A DNA stretch of 64,000 nucleotides from Pluralibacter sp. UBA7423 (GTDB taxonomy: Bacteria; Pseudomonadota; Gammaproteobacteria; Enterobacterales; Enterobacteriaceae), in contig DKMD01000018.1 in the NCBI GenBank assembly GCA_002470465.1, forward strand, positions 217,151-281,150, given 5' to 3'. A program made the position numbers and the translations under genes. This document shows positions 43,641 through 53,976 of the stretch, piece after piece. Under the pieces are notes generated by a model that was not told where the DNA came from, searched no databases, and saw nothing but the letters and a program-made list of their open reading frames with translations. Each line of letters begins with the position of its first letter. Positions within the stretch are counted from its first letter, which is position 1.

Positions 43641-43665
43641 GCCGTCAGAATTTCACTCTGACGGC
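43641..43665 (-). terminator. Hairpin terminator after fsr
   Basis: GCCGTCAGA / TCTGACGGC with a 7-nt loop, 8 nt after the fsr stop on the - strand, followed by TATTTA. Confidence 0.6.
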
Positions 43666-43672
43666 AAGTTAT

Positions 43673-44893
43673 TCAGGCTTTATGACGATTGTCAGGCAGG
43701 AATATGGTCAACATCCCCAGTAATGGCAGGAAAGCGCAGATTTTGTAGACCTCTTCGATGCTGGTATGGTCAGCAACCACGCCGAGAACCGCAGCCCCCA
43801 AGCCACCCATGCCGAAAGCAAAACCAAAGAACAGACCTGAAACCATGCCAATTCGGCCCGGTAAAAGCTCCTGAGCGTACACCAGGATGGCGGAAAACGC
43901 CGACGCGAGGATAAAACCAATGATCACCGTCAGAATACCGGTCCATTCGAGTGATGCATAAGGTAAAATAAGCGTGAAGGGTGCAACGCCCAGGATAGAG
44001 CCCCAAATCACATATTTACGCCCAATCTTATCGCCAACGGGCCCGCCAATGACGGTTCCTGCAGCAACGGCAAACAGGAATGCAAACAAATGAAACTGGG
44101 CATTTTGTACCGATAATCCAAACTTATGCATCAGATAAAAGGTGTAATAGCTGCTGATGCTCGCCATATAGAAGTATTTTGAGAAAATCAGCAGAAGCAG
44201 CACGCAAACGGCCAGAATCACTTTGTTCCGCGGCAGCGGGTTAACAATGGCCGCTTTGGGTTTGCCTTTGTTCATACGGTGCTGTGCGGCGTACCAGCGG
44301 CTGATTTGCGCCAGCACGACAATGGCCAGCAGCGCGGCGAGCACGAACCAGCCTACGTTACCTTTCCCGTAAGGCGCGATGATCAGCGCCGCCAGCAGAG
44401 GGCCCAACGAGCTACCGAAGTTGCCGCCAACCTGGAACAGCGACTGCGCCAGGCCATGGCGTCCGCCAGAAGCCATACGCGCCACGCGCGACGATTCCGG
44501 ATGGAATACTGAAGAACCGGTGCCCACCAGCGCTGCGGCAAGTACCACGGCCTCAAAGCTGCCCGCCATGGCCAGCAGCACCAGGCCGCTCAGGGTAAAG
44601 CACATACCAATCGGCAGCGACCACGGCATCGGATATTTGTCGGTCCAGTAGCCCACTACCGGCTGTAGCAGAGAAGAGGTCAGCTGGAAGGTGAGCGTAA
44701 TCATCCCGATCTGCACGAAGGTGAGCGAAAACTCAGACTGTAGCAGCGGGTAAATCGCCAGAATCAGCGACTGGATCATATCGTTGAGCAGGTGAGAAAG
44801 ACTGATTGCCCCGAGAATGCCAAAGGAGGTTTTTGATTTTGGCTTCGGCGCAGCGCTGCCGGGCAGCGTCGGACTGGTTTCACTGATTGCCAT
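43673..44893 (-). CDS. fsr: Fosmidomycin resistance MFS exporter
   Basis: A 406-residue inner-membrane MFS exporter of the E. coli Fsr length, known to give resistance to fosmidomycin when overproduced. Twelve membrane segments; start TSFGILGAISLSHLLNDMIQ and GVGSSVFHPESSRVARMASG-type loop (here GTGSSVFHPESSRVAR) are family marks. The natural substrate is unknown. No strong ribosome site precedes the ATG. It lies between ybaL and ushA as in E. coli. Confidence 0.94.
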   Translation of the reverse strand: MAISETSPTLPGSAAPKPKSKTSFGILGAISLSHLLNDMIQSLILAIYPLLQSEFSLTFVQIGMITLTFQLTSSLLQPVVGYWTDKYPMPWSLPIGMCFTLSGLVLLAMAGSFEAVVLAAALVGTGSSVFHPESSRVARMASGGRHGLAQSLFQVGGNFGSSLGPLLAALIIAPYGKGNVGWFVLAALLAIVVLAQISRWYAAQHRMNKGKPKAAIVNPLPRNKVILAVCVLLLLIFSKYFYMASISSYYTFYLMHKFGLSVQNAQFHLFAFLFAVAAGTVIGGPVGDKIGRKYVIWGSILGVAPFTLILPYASLEWTGILTVIIGFILASAFSAILVYAQELLPGRIGMVSGLFFGFAFGMGGLGAAVLGVVADHTSIEEVYKICAFLPLLGMLTIFLPDNRHKA

Positions 44894-45073
44894 AGAAGTT
44901 CACTTAAGTTAATGGAGCGATAGCGACGTTGGGTAAAATCTTATCTGTAATAATTATCAGACTAAGATAACGGTCTCCGCCGTTTGAAGAAAGTCTCAAT
45001 TCTGAAAACATATTTGTCTATGCTTGTTACTCATTGTAATTTCGGCAGTTGAAATTTATTCAGGGAGAGAGTC

Positions 45074-46726
45074 ATGACATTGTTGAAACGCGGCGTGGTG
45101 CTGGCGATGCTGGCAGCGGGTCTGCTGGGTAGCCTGCAGGCCAGCGCTTATGAGCAGGATAAAACCTATAAAATAACCATCCTGCACACCAACGATCACC
45201 ACGGGCATTTCTGGCGCAGCGAGTACGGTGAATACGGCCTGGCCGCGCAAAAGACGCTGGTGGACGGGATCCGTAAAGAGGTTGCAGCAGAAGGCGGCAG
45301 CGTGCTGCTGCTGTCCGGCGGTGATATCAACACCGGCGTGCCGGAGTCGGACCTGCAGGATGCCGAGCCCGATTTTCGCGGCATGAACCTGATTGGCTAT
45401 GATGCGATGGCCGTCGGCAACCACGAATTCGATCATCCGCTGAGCGTGATTCGCCAGCAGGAAAAGTGGGTCAAATTCCCGTTCCTCTCCGCCAATATTT
45501 ACCAGAAAAGTACCGGCGAGCGCCTGTTTAAACCCTGGGCGCTGTTCAATCGCCAGGGGCTGAAAATTGCCGTGATTGGCTTAACCACCGACGACACCGC
45601 AAAAATCGGTAATCCGGAAAACTTCACCGATATCGAATTCCGCAACCCGGCAGAAGAAGCGAAGCTGGTTATCCAGGAGCTGCAGCAGACGCAGAAACCT
45701 GACATGATCCTCGCCGCCACCCACATGGGGCATTACGACAACGGTAACCACGGCTCGAACGCGCCGGGCGACGTCGAAATGGCGCGCAGCCTGCCTGCCG
45801 GTTCGCTGGCGATGATTGTGGGTGGTCACTCACAGGATCCGGTTTGCATGGCCTCCGAAAACAAAAAGCAGGTTGATTACGTACCGGGCACGCCTTGTGC
45901 GCCGGATAAGCAAAACGGTATCTGGATTGTGCAGGCTCACGAATGGGGCAAATACGTGGGCCGCGCAGACTTCGAGTTCCGCAACGGTGAGATGAAGCTG
46001 GTGCACTATCAGCTGATTCCGGTCAATCTGAAGAAGAAGATCACCTATGACAACGGGCAAAGTGAGCGCGTACTTTACACGCCGCAAATCCCGGAGAACC
46101 CACAGATGCTGTCGCTGCTGACGCCGTTCCAGAACAAAGGTAAAGCACAGCTGTCCGTGAAAGTGGGTGACGTAAATGGCCATCTTGAAGGCGATCGCAG
46201 CAAGGTGCGCTTCGTCCAGACGAACATAGGCCATCTGATCCTCGCGGCGCAAATGGCGCGCACTAACGCAGACTTCGCGGTCATGAGCGGCGGCGGGATC
46301 CGCGACTCCATCGAGGCGGGAAAAATCACCTACAAAGACGTCCTGAAGGTTCAGCCGTTCGGCAACATCGTGGTGTATGTCGATATGACGGGCAAAGAGG
46401 TGACAGAATACCTGACTGCTGTTGCGCAAATGAAGCCGGACTCCGGCGCGTATCCGCAGTTTGCCAACGTCAGCTTTGTGGCGAAAGGCGGCCAGCTGAA
46501 TGACCTGAAAATCAAAGGCGAGCCGGTCGACCCGAACAAAAAATACCGTATGGCAACGCTCAGCTTTAACGCCACGGGCGGCGATAGCTATCCGCATATC
46601 GACACCAAACCGGGCTATGTAAATACCGGGTTTATCGATGCCGAAGTGCTGAAGCAATATATCGAACAGAATTCACCGCTGGATGTGAATGCTTACGAAC
46701 CGAAAGGGGAAGTGAGCTGGCAGTAG
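45074..46726 (+). CDS. ushA: Periplasmic UDP-sugar hydrolase/5'-nucleotidase
   Basis: A 550-residue periplasmic enzyme, the E. coli length, that degrades UDP-glucose and 5'-nucleotides so that nucleosides can be taken up. Signal peptide cleaved after Ala25 (QASA, then YEQDK). Metal and catalytic motifs HTNDHHGHF, GNHEFDHP and GGHSQDPV are intact; the C-terminal substrate domain follows from about 360. AGGGAGAG precedes the ATG. It is divergent from fsr. Confidence 0.97.
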   Translation: MTLLKRGVVLAMLAAGLLGSLQASAYEQDKTYKITILHTNDHHGHFWRSEYGEYGLAAQKTLVDGIRKEVAAEGGSVLLLSGGDINTGVPESDLQDAEPDFRGMNLIGYDAMAVGNHEFDHPLSVIRQQEKWVKFPFLSANIYQKSTGERLFKPWALFNRQGLKIAVIGLTTDDTAKIGNPENFTDIEFRNPAEEAKLVIQELQQTQKPDMILAATHMGHYDNGNHGSNAPGDVEMARSLPAGSLAMIVGGHSQDPVCMASENKKQVDYVPGTPCAPDKQNGIWIVQAHEWGKYVGRADFEFRNGEMKLVHYQLIPVNLKKKITYDNGQSERVLYTPQIPENPQMLSLLTPFQNKGKAQLSVKVGDVNGHLEGDRSKVRFVQTNIGHLILAAQMARTNADFAVMSGGGIRDSIEAGKITYKDVLKVQPFGNIVVYVDMTGKEVTEYLTAVAQMKPDSGAYPQFANVSFVAKGGQLNDLKIKGEPVDPNKKYRMATLSFNATGGDSYPHIDTKPGYVNTGFIDAEVLKQYIEQNSPLDVNAYEPKGEVSWQ

Positions 46727-46734
46727 CCTGAAAA

Positions 46735-46862
46735 ATGCCGGATGCGGCTTCGCCTTATCCGGCCTACGAAAAACGTCTGGTGCATACCCGTCAGTTTTGT
46801 AGGCCTGATAAGCGTAGCGCATCAGGCAAAACGGAAAACACCGGTGCCGGATGCGGCTTACA
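46735..46862. repeat. BIME with three REP units after ushA
   Basis: Three REP-like units: ATGCCGGATGCGGCTTCG...ATCCGGCCTA, GTAGGCCTGATAAGCGTAGC...CATCAGGC, and GTGCCGGATGCGGCTTA. They lie between the converging ushA and ybaK. Confidence 0.8.
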
Positions 46863-46883
46863 GAACTAATCCTGGCACGGTGT

Positions 46884-47565
<682 letters not shown>

Positions 47566-47572
47566 ATCCCGG

Positions 47573-48367
47573 CTATGTTTTCAGCATCGACGGCAGATTC
47601 CCTTCCCCATATAAATGCAGCGCGCCCACAGCCACGACGTAGCGTCCGGGCGGCAGAGCATGCAGTTTGTCGCACCAGGCCAGATTGCGCTGATGCATCA
47701 GCACGTCGTACAGCGAATGGCTGAACGTGTTGGGAAGCGACGGCGGCTCAATGGGCGGTTGCTCCATCCACCAGCCGATCATCACCTGCAGCAACCGGGC
47801 ATTGGTGTGCCAGTGGATCAGCGTATCGTCGAGTAAAGAGAGTCCACCGTCCGGCAGTTCGTGCAGTAGCGCAATCTGACTCTCCGATCCTTCCAGTTCG
47901 ATCACCGGGCGCTGAGTTTCGCGTGCGCAGTTCAGCAGCTGATAATCAATACCGTAATCGGGGCGCAAACCAAGTTTTTGTGCCTGAGTCGCCTGCAGCA
48001 CCATGGCGATTTGCCACAGTGGCTGTGTATCAAACAGGGCAAGTGACAGGCCGAGTTCGTCGCTCAACGTTTCCAGATGTTGATATTGGGATTTGCTTAA
48101 ACGCTCGCGAAGCGGCGGGCAGGGCGGAAGATCGCGAAAAGGGGTTTCGTTACCTGAGATATCCGCTTCTACGATCAGCGCATCGGCCTGATGAATCAGT
48201 TTGATCAGCCGCGGCGGCAGCGGCGCCATATCGCGCGTGCCCATATGAATGCTGCCGACCAGATGCAGGTGCTGCCCACCAGGCAGCGATATGTCGAGCC
48301 CGGGCCACGCGTAGCGCCCACTAACCAGAGCGCACAGCGAAGTTTTTATCCGGTGAAACAGTCCCAT
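47573..48367 (-). CDS. ybaP: TraB/GumN-family protein YbaP
   Basis: A 264-residue TraB/GumN-family protein matching E. coli YbaP in length. The two GxxH elements that likely bind metal are GSIHMG (about 39-44) and GALHLYGEGNLPSML near the C-terminus. This fold includes metalloproteases of the Tiki type, but no activity is known. Its end lies 8 bp from the chiX terminator on the other strand. Confidence 0.92.
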   Translation of the reverse strand: MGLFHRIKTSLCALVSGRYAWPGLDISLPGGQHLHLVGSIHMGTRDMAPLPPRLIKLIHQADALIVEADISGNETPFRDLPPCPPLRERLSKSQYQHLETLSDELGLSLALFDTQPLWQIAMVLQATQAQKLGLRPDYGIDYQLLNCARETQRPVIELEGSESQIALLHELPDGGLSLLDDTLIHWHTNARLLQVMIGWWMEQPPIEPPSLPNTFSHSLYDVLMHQRNLAWCDKLHALPPGRYVVAVGALHLYGEGNLPSMLKT

Positions 48368-48417
48368 ACGCGCTCCCTGAAAAAAAGATCATGCTAGCGC
48401 GTTGCCTGCACAGGTGC

Positions 48418-48444
48418 AAACGCCAGCCTTGTGGGCTGGCGTTT
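48418..48444 (-). terminator. Hairpin after copA
   Basis: An 11-bp stem AAACGCCAGCC / GGCTGGCGTTT with a 5-nt loop starts 4 nt after the copA stop (- strand). The U tract is weak. Confidence 0.6.
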
Positions 48445-48447
48445 GCG

Positions 48448-50949
48448 TTACGCTTTTGGCTTAAAGCGCAGCAGGCGGTTGGCGTTGCTGACCACGGTGA
48501 TGGACGACAGCGCCATCGCCGCCCCGGCAACCACGGGGTTCAGCAACGTGCCGGTCAGCGGCCAGAGGATCCCGGCGGCAATGGGGATACCGAGCGAGTT
48601 ATAGATAAACGCCCCCAGCAGGTTCTGCTTCATGTTGCGCAGCGTGGCGCGTGAAATCGCCAGTGCGTCGGCCACGCCCGTCAGGCTGTGGCGCATCAGG
48701 GTGATAGCTGCGGTTTCGATGGCGACGTCGCTGCCACCGCCCATCGCAATGCCCACTTCCGCCTGCGCCAGCGCCGGGGCATCGTTGATGCCATCGCCGA
48801 CCATCGCCACTTTGCGGCCTTCTGCCTGAAGCGTTTTAATGGCTTCGGCTTTGCCGTCCGGCAGCACACCGGCAATCACTTCATCAATACCGGCTTCTTT
48901 TGCAATCGCGTTGGCGGTCGTCGGGTTATCACCGGTCAGCATTACCAGGCGATAGCCTTCGCGATGCAGACGAGTGAGCGCCGCAACGCTGTCTTTACGC
49001 AGCAGATCGCGAATGGCAAACAGCGCGGCGATTTTGCCATCAACCGCCAGCAGCACCGGCGTGGCACCTTTCGCTGCCTGCGCCTGAACCTCAGCGTCAG
49101 CCTCGGCGTTCGCCACCTGCTGCTCACTCAGCAGCGCCTGGTTTCCTAATAAGAGCGCATGACCGTCCGCTTCACCGCTCACGCCAAGACCTCGCAGCGT
49201 ACGGAATGCATTGACCTTTGGCAGCGACTCAGCGGCTGCTTTTTCGATGATGGCGTGGGCCAGCGGGTGGCTTGAACCCTGCTCCAGCGCGGCGGCGAGT
49301 CGCAACGCCTCGCTCTGCGTAATATCACCCCAGGTTTTTACCGCCACGACCTGAGGTTTCCCTTCGGTCAGCGTGCCTGTTTTGTCGAACACCAGCGTAT
49401 CGAGTTCGCTTGCGCGCTGTAGCGCATCGGCATCGCGGACCAGCACGCCGTATTCCGCAGCGCGCCCGACCCCGGCGATAATCGACATCGGTGTTGCCAG
49501 ACCCAGCGCACAAGGGCAGGCGATGATCAGCACCGTGGTGGCAATCACCAGGGTGTAGACAATCTGCGGCGCCGGGCCGAAGAAGTACCAGATAGCGGCG
49601 CTGAACAGCGCAATTGCCACCACCGTGGGCACAAACACGGCGGAAATTCTGTCTGCCAGCTGGCCGATTTCCGGCTTACTGCTTTGCGCCTGGCGCACCA
49701 TGCGGATAATGCGCGACAGCGTGGTGTGGCTACCGACGGCGCTTGCGTGGAACAGTACGCTACCGTCCTGCACCACCGTCCCGGCATGAATGCTTTCACC
49801 GCTGCTTTTTTGCTGCGGTACGGGCTCGCCGGTTAGCATCGCTTCGTCAAACCAGGCTTCGCCCTCGGTGATTTCCCCGTCGACGGGCACGCGATCGCCG
49901 GTCGTGAGGCGCAGCGTCATGCCCGGCTGAACGTCTGCCAGCGGCACGGAGTTTTCACCTTCTTCCGTCACCACGCGTGCGGTTGGCGGGGTAAGGTCGA
50001 GCAATTTTTCCAGCGCTTTGGAGGAGCGCTGGCGGGCGCGGGCTTCCAGCATATGGCCGAGATTAATCAGACCGATGATCATTGCACTGGCTTCATAGTA
50101 GAGATGCCGTGCCTCCATCGGGAACCACTGCGGCCACAGGTTGACGCTCATCGAATAGAGCCACGCCACGCCGGTGCCGAGTGCTACAAGGGTATCCATA
50201 GTCGCGGTGCGATTTTTCAGGCTTTTCCACGCGCTGGAATAAAAGTGGCCGCCCGCGAAGACCATCACGCCGAGCGTAATCAGGCCGATGATCAGCCACA
50301 GCGTACGGTTGGCGTCGGTGACCATCATGTTGTCGCCGAGCATGCCCCAGACCATCACCGGAATACCGACCAGCAGGGCGACAATGGCCTGCCAGCGGAA
50401 CCGTTTCATGGTGGCGATCGCGGTTTCCTGCTGGCGTTCACGGCGCTTCAGATCATCTTCGATGGCCTCGGCGCCGTAGCCCGCTTTTTCCACCGCCTGG
50501 ACTAAATCAGAGGCGGACGCACTGCCCATAACCAGCGCCGTGCGTTCCGCCAGATTGACCCGTGCCTGGGTGACGCCCGGTACTGCGGCAAGCGCATTTT
50601 GTACCCGGGAGACACAGCTGGCGCAGCTCATGCCGTTGATCAACAGCTGCAGGCTGTCGTCGAGGTCATCGGCTGCCGGAAGCTCGGTTGGGGCCGCTGT
50701 CAGTGCTTCCGACGGGAGTGATGACTCTGCCAGCGGGTTAGCCTTTGGGTGGCTGAGCTCCGCCCCGTATCCGGCCTGTTTAACGGTTTCGATCAGCTGC
50801 CCGGCGCTGGCACTGCCGGTGACGGCGGCATGGTCGATGGTCACTTCAGCGCTTTCGACATCAGGACGCTGCTCCAGACTTTCTTTCACGCGTTTGACGC
50901 AGTGGCCACAGGAGAGGCCATCCAGCGTCAGATTGATAGTTTGAGACAT
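48448..50949 (-). CDS. copA: Copper(I)-exporting P-type ATPase CopA
   Basis: An 833-residue P1B ATPase that pumps cytosolic Cu(I) to the periplasm. Two N-terminal metal domains have GLSCGHC (Cys14, Cys17) and GMSCASC. The membrane copper site is CPC in [13 protein letters not shown], the phosphorylated Asp is in [13 protein letters not shown], and the hinge [11 protein letters not shown] is intact. The first domain alone can be made as CopA(Z) by a programmed frameshift (50743-50749). It is transcribed from a CueR promoter at 50994-51023, and cueR itself sits 7.6 kb away beyond the heme operon. Confidence 0.97.
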   Translation of the reverse strand: MSQTINLTLDGLSCGHCVKRVKESLEQRPDVESAEVTIDHAAVTGSASAGQLIETVKQAGYGAELSHPKANPLAESSLPSEALTAAPTELPAADDLDDSLQLLINGMSCASCVSRVQNALAAVPGVTQARVNLAERTALVMGSASASDLVQAVEKAGYGAEAIEDDLKRRERQQETAIATMKRFRWQAIVALLVGIPVMVWGMLGDNMMVTDANRTLWLIIGLITLGVMVFAGGHFYSSAWKSLKNRTATMDTLVALGTGVAWLYSMSVNLWPQWFPMEARHLYYEASAMIIGLINLGHMLEARARQRSSKALEKLLDLTPPTARVVTEEGENSVPLADVQPGMTLRLTTGDRVPVDGEITEGEAWFDEAMLTGEPVPQQKSSGESIHAGTVVQDGSVLFHASAVGSHTTLSRIIRMVRQAQSSKPEIGQLADRISAVFVPTVVAIALFSAAIWYFFGPAPQIVYTLVIATTVLIIACPCALGLATPMSIIAGVGRAAEYGVLVRDADALQRASELDTLVFDKTGTLTEGKPQVVAVKTWGDITQSEALRLAAALEQGSSHPLAHAIIEKAAAESLPKVNAFRTLRGLGVSGEADGHALLLGNQALLSEQQVANAEADAEVQAQAAKGATPVLLAVDGKIAALFAIRDLLRKDSVAALTRLHREGYRLVMLTGDNPTTANAIAKEAGIDEVIAGVLPDGKAEAIKTLQAEGRKVAMVGDGINDAPALAQAEVGIAMGGGSDVAIETAAITLMRHSLTGVADALAISRATLRNMKQNLLGAFIYNSLGIPIAAGILWPLTGTLLNPVVAGAAMALSSITVVSNANRLLRFKPKA
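50743..50749 (-). promoter_or_regulatory. copA: Programmed -1 frameshift site giving CopA(Z)
   Basis: On the - strand C CCA AAG covers codons 68-69 (Pro-Lys). A -1 slip reads GGC then TAA, giving a 70-residue protein equal to the first metal-binding domain. Position and product length match E. coli CopA(Z). The downstream structure was not verified. Confidence 0.85.
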
Positions 50950-50993
50950 ACTCAGGCTCCTTTTACCTCAGTGAATTTACCAACTGTGATAAA

Positions 50994-51023
50994 GGTTAAA
51001 CCTTCCAGCAACTGGAAGGTCAA
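50994..51023 (-). promoter_or_regulatory. CueR-activated promoter of copA
   Basis: On the - strand TTGACC (51023-51018) and TAACCT (50999-50994) are 18 bp apart (19 bp if AACCTT is the -10). The spacer holds the palindrome CCTTCCAGCAACTGGAAGG (51001-51019), the CueR site as in E. coli. The long spacer is typical of MerR-type promoters. Confidence 0.92.
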
Positions 51024-51041
51024 GGGGTTTTGTCAAAGGGA

Positions 51042-51812
51042 TTAACGTTCGAGCACAATCAGCGGTGCAGGATCGTCTGGCGAGGTCTGGACAGACAAAT
51101 CCGCGCGATACAGCCGTGTTAACTGGCTCCGGGTGAGAACCGCCTGCGGCGTACCGTTGGCCACGACTTTTCCTTCTTCCAGCAGGAGGAGCCTGTCCGC
51201 ATAGCGGGAAGCCAGGTTGAGATCGTGCAGCACGCAGCAGACATTAAACTGCCGCTCATTCACCAGCGTTCGCAGTAAGCGAAACAGTTGCTGCTGGTGA
51301 TGAATATCGAGCGCTGAGGTGGGCTCGTCGAGAAACAGCCATTTTGGCGACGGCACGGGCTCCCAGAGCTGGACCAGCAAACGCGCGAGCTGAACGCGCT
51401 GCTGCTCGCCGCCTGACAGATGACGATAATCACGCGAGAGCAGCGTTTCGCAGCCGCACAGGGCTATGATGTGTCCGGTCTCATCATGTCCATTGCGGGA
51501 ACGGTGCGGGTGCCGCCCCATGCGAATCACTTTCAGCACGCTAAACGGGAAAGCCATGTGGCTGTTTTGCCGCATCACGGCCCGCGTTTTTGCCAGCTCG
51601 GCGGTCTGCCATGCTGCGATCGGTTTGCCAAACAGCCGGCATTCGCCGGTATCAGGTTTCAGGTAGCCGGTCAGCTGGCGCAGCAGGGTTGATTTTCCTG
51701 CACCGTTAGGGCCGAGGATCGCCACGATTTCGCCACCGGGCAGGGTGAAAGAGACGTTATCGGTCAGCTTGCGTCCCTGAATGCTGTAGCTAAGCTTATG
51801 CGCTTCAATCAT
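51042..51812 (-). CDS. hmuV: Heme ABC transporter ATPase
   Basis: A 256-residue ATPase that powers heme import with HmuU. Walker A is GPNGAGKST, the signature is [15 protein letters not shown] and Walker B is [11 protein letters not shown]. The start at 51812 has GGAGGGG upstream and overlaps the hmuU stop by 4 bp (ATGA). It is the last gene of the seven-gene heme operon. Only 18 bp separate its stop from the copA -35 element, with no terminator seen. Confidence 0.94.
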   Translation of the reverse strand: MIEAHKLSYSIQGRKLTDNVSFTLPGGEIVAILGPNGAGKSTLLRQLTGYLKPDTGECRLFGKPIAAWQTAELAKTRAVMRQNSHMAFPFSVLKVIRMGRHPHRSRNGHDETGHIIALCGCETLLSRDYRHLSGGEQQRVQLARLLVQLWEPVPSPKWLFLDEPTSALDIHHQQQLFRLLRTLVNERQFNVCCVLHDLNLASRYADRLLLLEEGKVVANGTPQAVLTRSQLTRLYRADLSVQTSPDDPAPLIVLER

Positions 51813-52798
51813 ATTCCCCTCCTTGTTCGCAAAATCAGCCACAGAAACCAGGGCCCGCCAAGCAGGCTGGTGAGTAAGCCCACCGGCATCTCTGCCGGCT
51901 GTACCAGCGTGCGTGCCAGCGTGTCTGCCACCAGGAGCAGGCAGGCGCCCGCAAGGGTTGAGCAGGGCAGCAGCCAGCGGTGATCGGCACCGAGGAGCAT
52001 GCGCACAAGATGAGGCACGACCAGCCCAATAAATCCGATGACGCCGCTGACGGAGACTGCCGTGCCGACCAGCACTGAGCTGAGCAGCAACAGATGCTGC
52101 CTTTTGCGCCTGACGTTAACGCCAAGATAGTGGGCTTCTTCATCACCCAACTGAAGGAGATTCAGGGCGTTAGCCAGCCACAGCGTCCCAATAAGCGCTG
52201 GCAGAATCACGCTTGCCGCTACTGCCAGCGTCGGCCATTGTGCCTGACCGAGGCTGCCCATCATCCACAGGGTGAGCTGGCGCAGCTGCTGTTCGTCGCC
52301 GACGTAGCTCAGTACGCCAATGGCTGCACCACACACGGCATTAATGGCGATGCCCGCCAGTAAAAGCTGCATCATTCCGCCGTGGGAATGACGCATGCTG
52401 ATTAAAAAAATGACCGCGCAGACGATGAGGCTGCCGCCAATGGCGAACATCATCTGCTCATAGAGCATAAACATGGCGGGCAGCGCGACGGGGAAGACAA
52501 TCGCTACACCAACCATCAGCGCGGAACCGCTGCTTACCCCCAGCAGACCGGGGTCCGCCATGGGGTTACGAAACAGCCCTTGCATCAACACGCCGGACGC
52601 CGCCAGCGCACCGCCAACCAGAACGGCCAGCAGTACGCGCGGCAAACGGATGTTGAGCCAGATATCGCGACGGGTCTCGTCCATCAGGGACAGTAAACCA
52701 ATCTTCATCGCCCCCTGGCTGGCTGCCACCAGCGTCAGCGCGAAGAGGATGAAGGCCAGCCCAATACAGACGCTCAGCGATGAAAGTGAATCCTTCAA
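51809..52798 (-). CDS. hmuU: Heme ABC transporter permease
   Basis: A 329-residue FecCD-type permease with about nine to ten membrane segments. Family marks are [39 protein letters not shown] and [16 protein letters not shown]. The only start I can support is a TTG at 52798 with AGGGAGA 9-10 nt before it, which is unusual; a later ATG would cut the first segment. It is coupled to hmuV by a 4-bp overlap. Confidence 0.92.
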   Translation of the reverse strand: MKDSLSSLSVCIGLAFILFALTLVAASQGAMKIGLLSLMDETRRDIWLNIRLPRVLLAVLVGGALAASGVLMQGLFRNPMADPGLLGVSSGSALMVGVAIVFPVALPAMFMLYEQMMFAIGGSLIVCAVIFLISMRHSHGGMMQLLLAGIAINAVCGAAIGVLSYVGDEQQLRQLTLWMMGSLGQAQWPTLAVAASVILPALIGTLWLANALNLLQLGDEEAHYLGVNVRRKRQHLLLLSSVLVGTAVSVSGVIGFIGLVVPHLVRMLLGADHRWLLPCSTLAGACLLLVADTLARTLVQPAEMPVGLLTSLLGGPWFLWLILRTRRGI

Positions 52799-52845
52799 CA
52801 GGCAAATCTCCCTCCGGGACGGCAGCTTTCACTGCCGCCAGGACA

Positions 52846-53469
52846 TCAGGCGGGTTTCAGCCCCGGCTCAGTCAGGCTATAAATCTGGTTGTTCAGCAAC
52901 GGCTGCCCAGCCAGCTCAGCAACGTGTGCGGCAACGTCGGCACGCATCACCAGACCATGAGCCTCTTTTCTCTGCGAGCGTTCAGCTTTACCCGTTGGCG
53001 CGCCGTTAAGCAGACCGCCCGGGCGCACAATGGCAAAATCGAGCGGGCTGGTTTGCAGCCAGCTTTCGGCCAGTGACTTTTCACGAACCGCCTGACCAAA
53101 GGCCGCCTTGGCGCGATCGGATAGCCAGGACCAGCTGTCGCCGCAGCCCAGTGAGGTCACCAGAATCATCTGGTTGAGACCGGCGCGTTCAGCTGTATCA
53201 ATGATGGTGCGGTTCGCCAGATATTCAGCCTCGCCACCCAGGGTTGAGATAACCAGAGCGCGGTTTCCCGCCCGCGCGCAAATTTCCGCCACTCGTTCAC
53301 CGTCGCAGGCATCTCCTACAACAACCTGAACGCCTTTTGCCCGCAGGCGCTCTGCTGCTTGTGGATTGCGTACCAGCGCGTAAACCGGGCGTTGCTGCTG
53401 AAGCGCGATGTCAGCCGTCAGCGCACCGACGCCCGTGCCACCAGCCCCAAAAATTAACCATGGTTTCAT
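52846..53469 (-). CDS. chuY: NAD(P)-binding reductase ChuY, anaerobilin reductase-like
   Basis: A 207-residue Rossmann-fold protein with the nucleotide motif IFGAGGTGVGALTA (about 6-19) and later VRPGGLLNG and EPGLKPA. It matches ChuY of the E. coli chu locus, which reduces the tetrapyrrole made by ChuW (anaerobilin) with NADPH. It overlaps the chuX gene by 4 bp and precedes hmuU. The function is inferred from the locus and from known ChuY. Other NAD-dependent epimerase-like proteins share the fold. Confidence 0.82.
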   Translation of the reverse strand: MKPWLIFGAGGTGVGALTADIALQQQRPVYALVRNPQAAERLRAKGVQVVVGDACDGERVAEICARAGNRALVISTLGGEAEYLANRTIIDTAERAGLNQMILVTSLGCGDSWSWLSDRAKAAFGQAVREKSLAESWLQTSPLDFAIVRPGGLLNGAPTGKAERSQRKEAHGLVMRADVAAHVAELAGQPLLNNQIYSLTEPGLKPA

Positions 53470-53963
53470 ACCGTTGCCTCTTTGAGCGTCTGCCCCAGCG
53501 CGCGGAAAGCCTCAACCTGTGCGGCCAGCAACTGACGGTGGTCGTCGCGTCCGAGGAAAATTTTAAACATCGCACTGCCTGCGGCGTTGAAGAACAGAAT
53601 CGAGGCGGTATCCATTGCCATAAATTTACGTTCGACCAGCGCGATATGGGTGCAGTTCTCTGCTTTGATATGGCCCGTCATCCCCTTTTTACCCCGCAGG
53701 TTGAAGTAACCGTGGCGATGAAAACCGGAGGGCAGTTCACCCGTGAATTCCAGAATCACGTCAGCGGTGTGCACCAGCGTGGTCACGTTACCCCATTCAG
53801 CGATGCTGTCCCATACGGCATCGAATCGATCGCCGTTGAGCAGCGTATGCGACGGCAGGTTTTTCACCACCTCCAGCAGCGTCACGCCATACTGTGCAGC
53901 AATCGCTTCCAGGGTGCCGTCAGGCTCGGTTTTCATGAAATCGTGTAAAGAGACATGGCTCAT
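53466..53963 (-). CDS. chuX: Heme utilisation carrier ChuX/HutX
   Basis: A 165-residue cytosolic heme-binding protein of the HutX/ChuX family, a HemS-like single domain. Start SLHDFMKTEPDGTLEAIAAQ and GHIKAENCTHIALVERKFM, AGSAMFKIFLGRDD are characteristic. It hands heme between import and degradation enzymes. The ATG at 53963 lies 13 bp behind the chuW stop, and its stop overlaps the chuY start (ATGA). Confidence 0.92.
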   Translation of the reverse strand: MSHVSLHDFMKTEPDGTLEAIAAQYGVTLLEVVKNLPSHTLLNGDRFDAVWDSIAEWGNVTTLVHTADVILEFTGELPSGFHRHGYFNLRGKKGMTGHIKAENCTHIALVERKFMAMDTASILFFNAAGSAMFKIFLGRDDHRQLLAAQVEAFRALGQTLKEATV

Positions 53964-53976
53964 GGGTTACTCCTTT

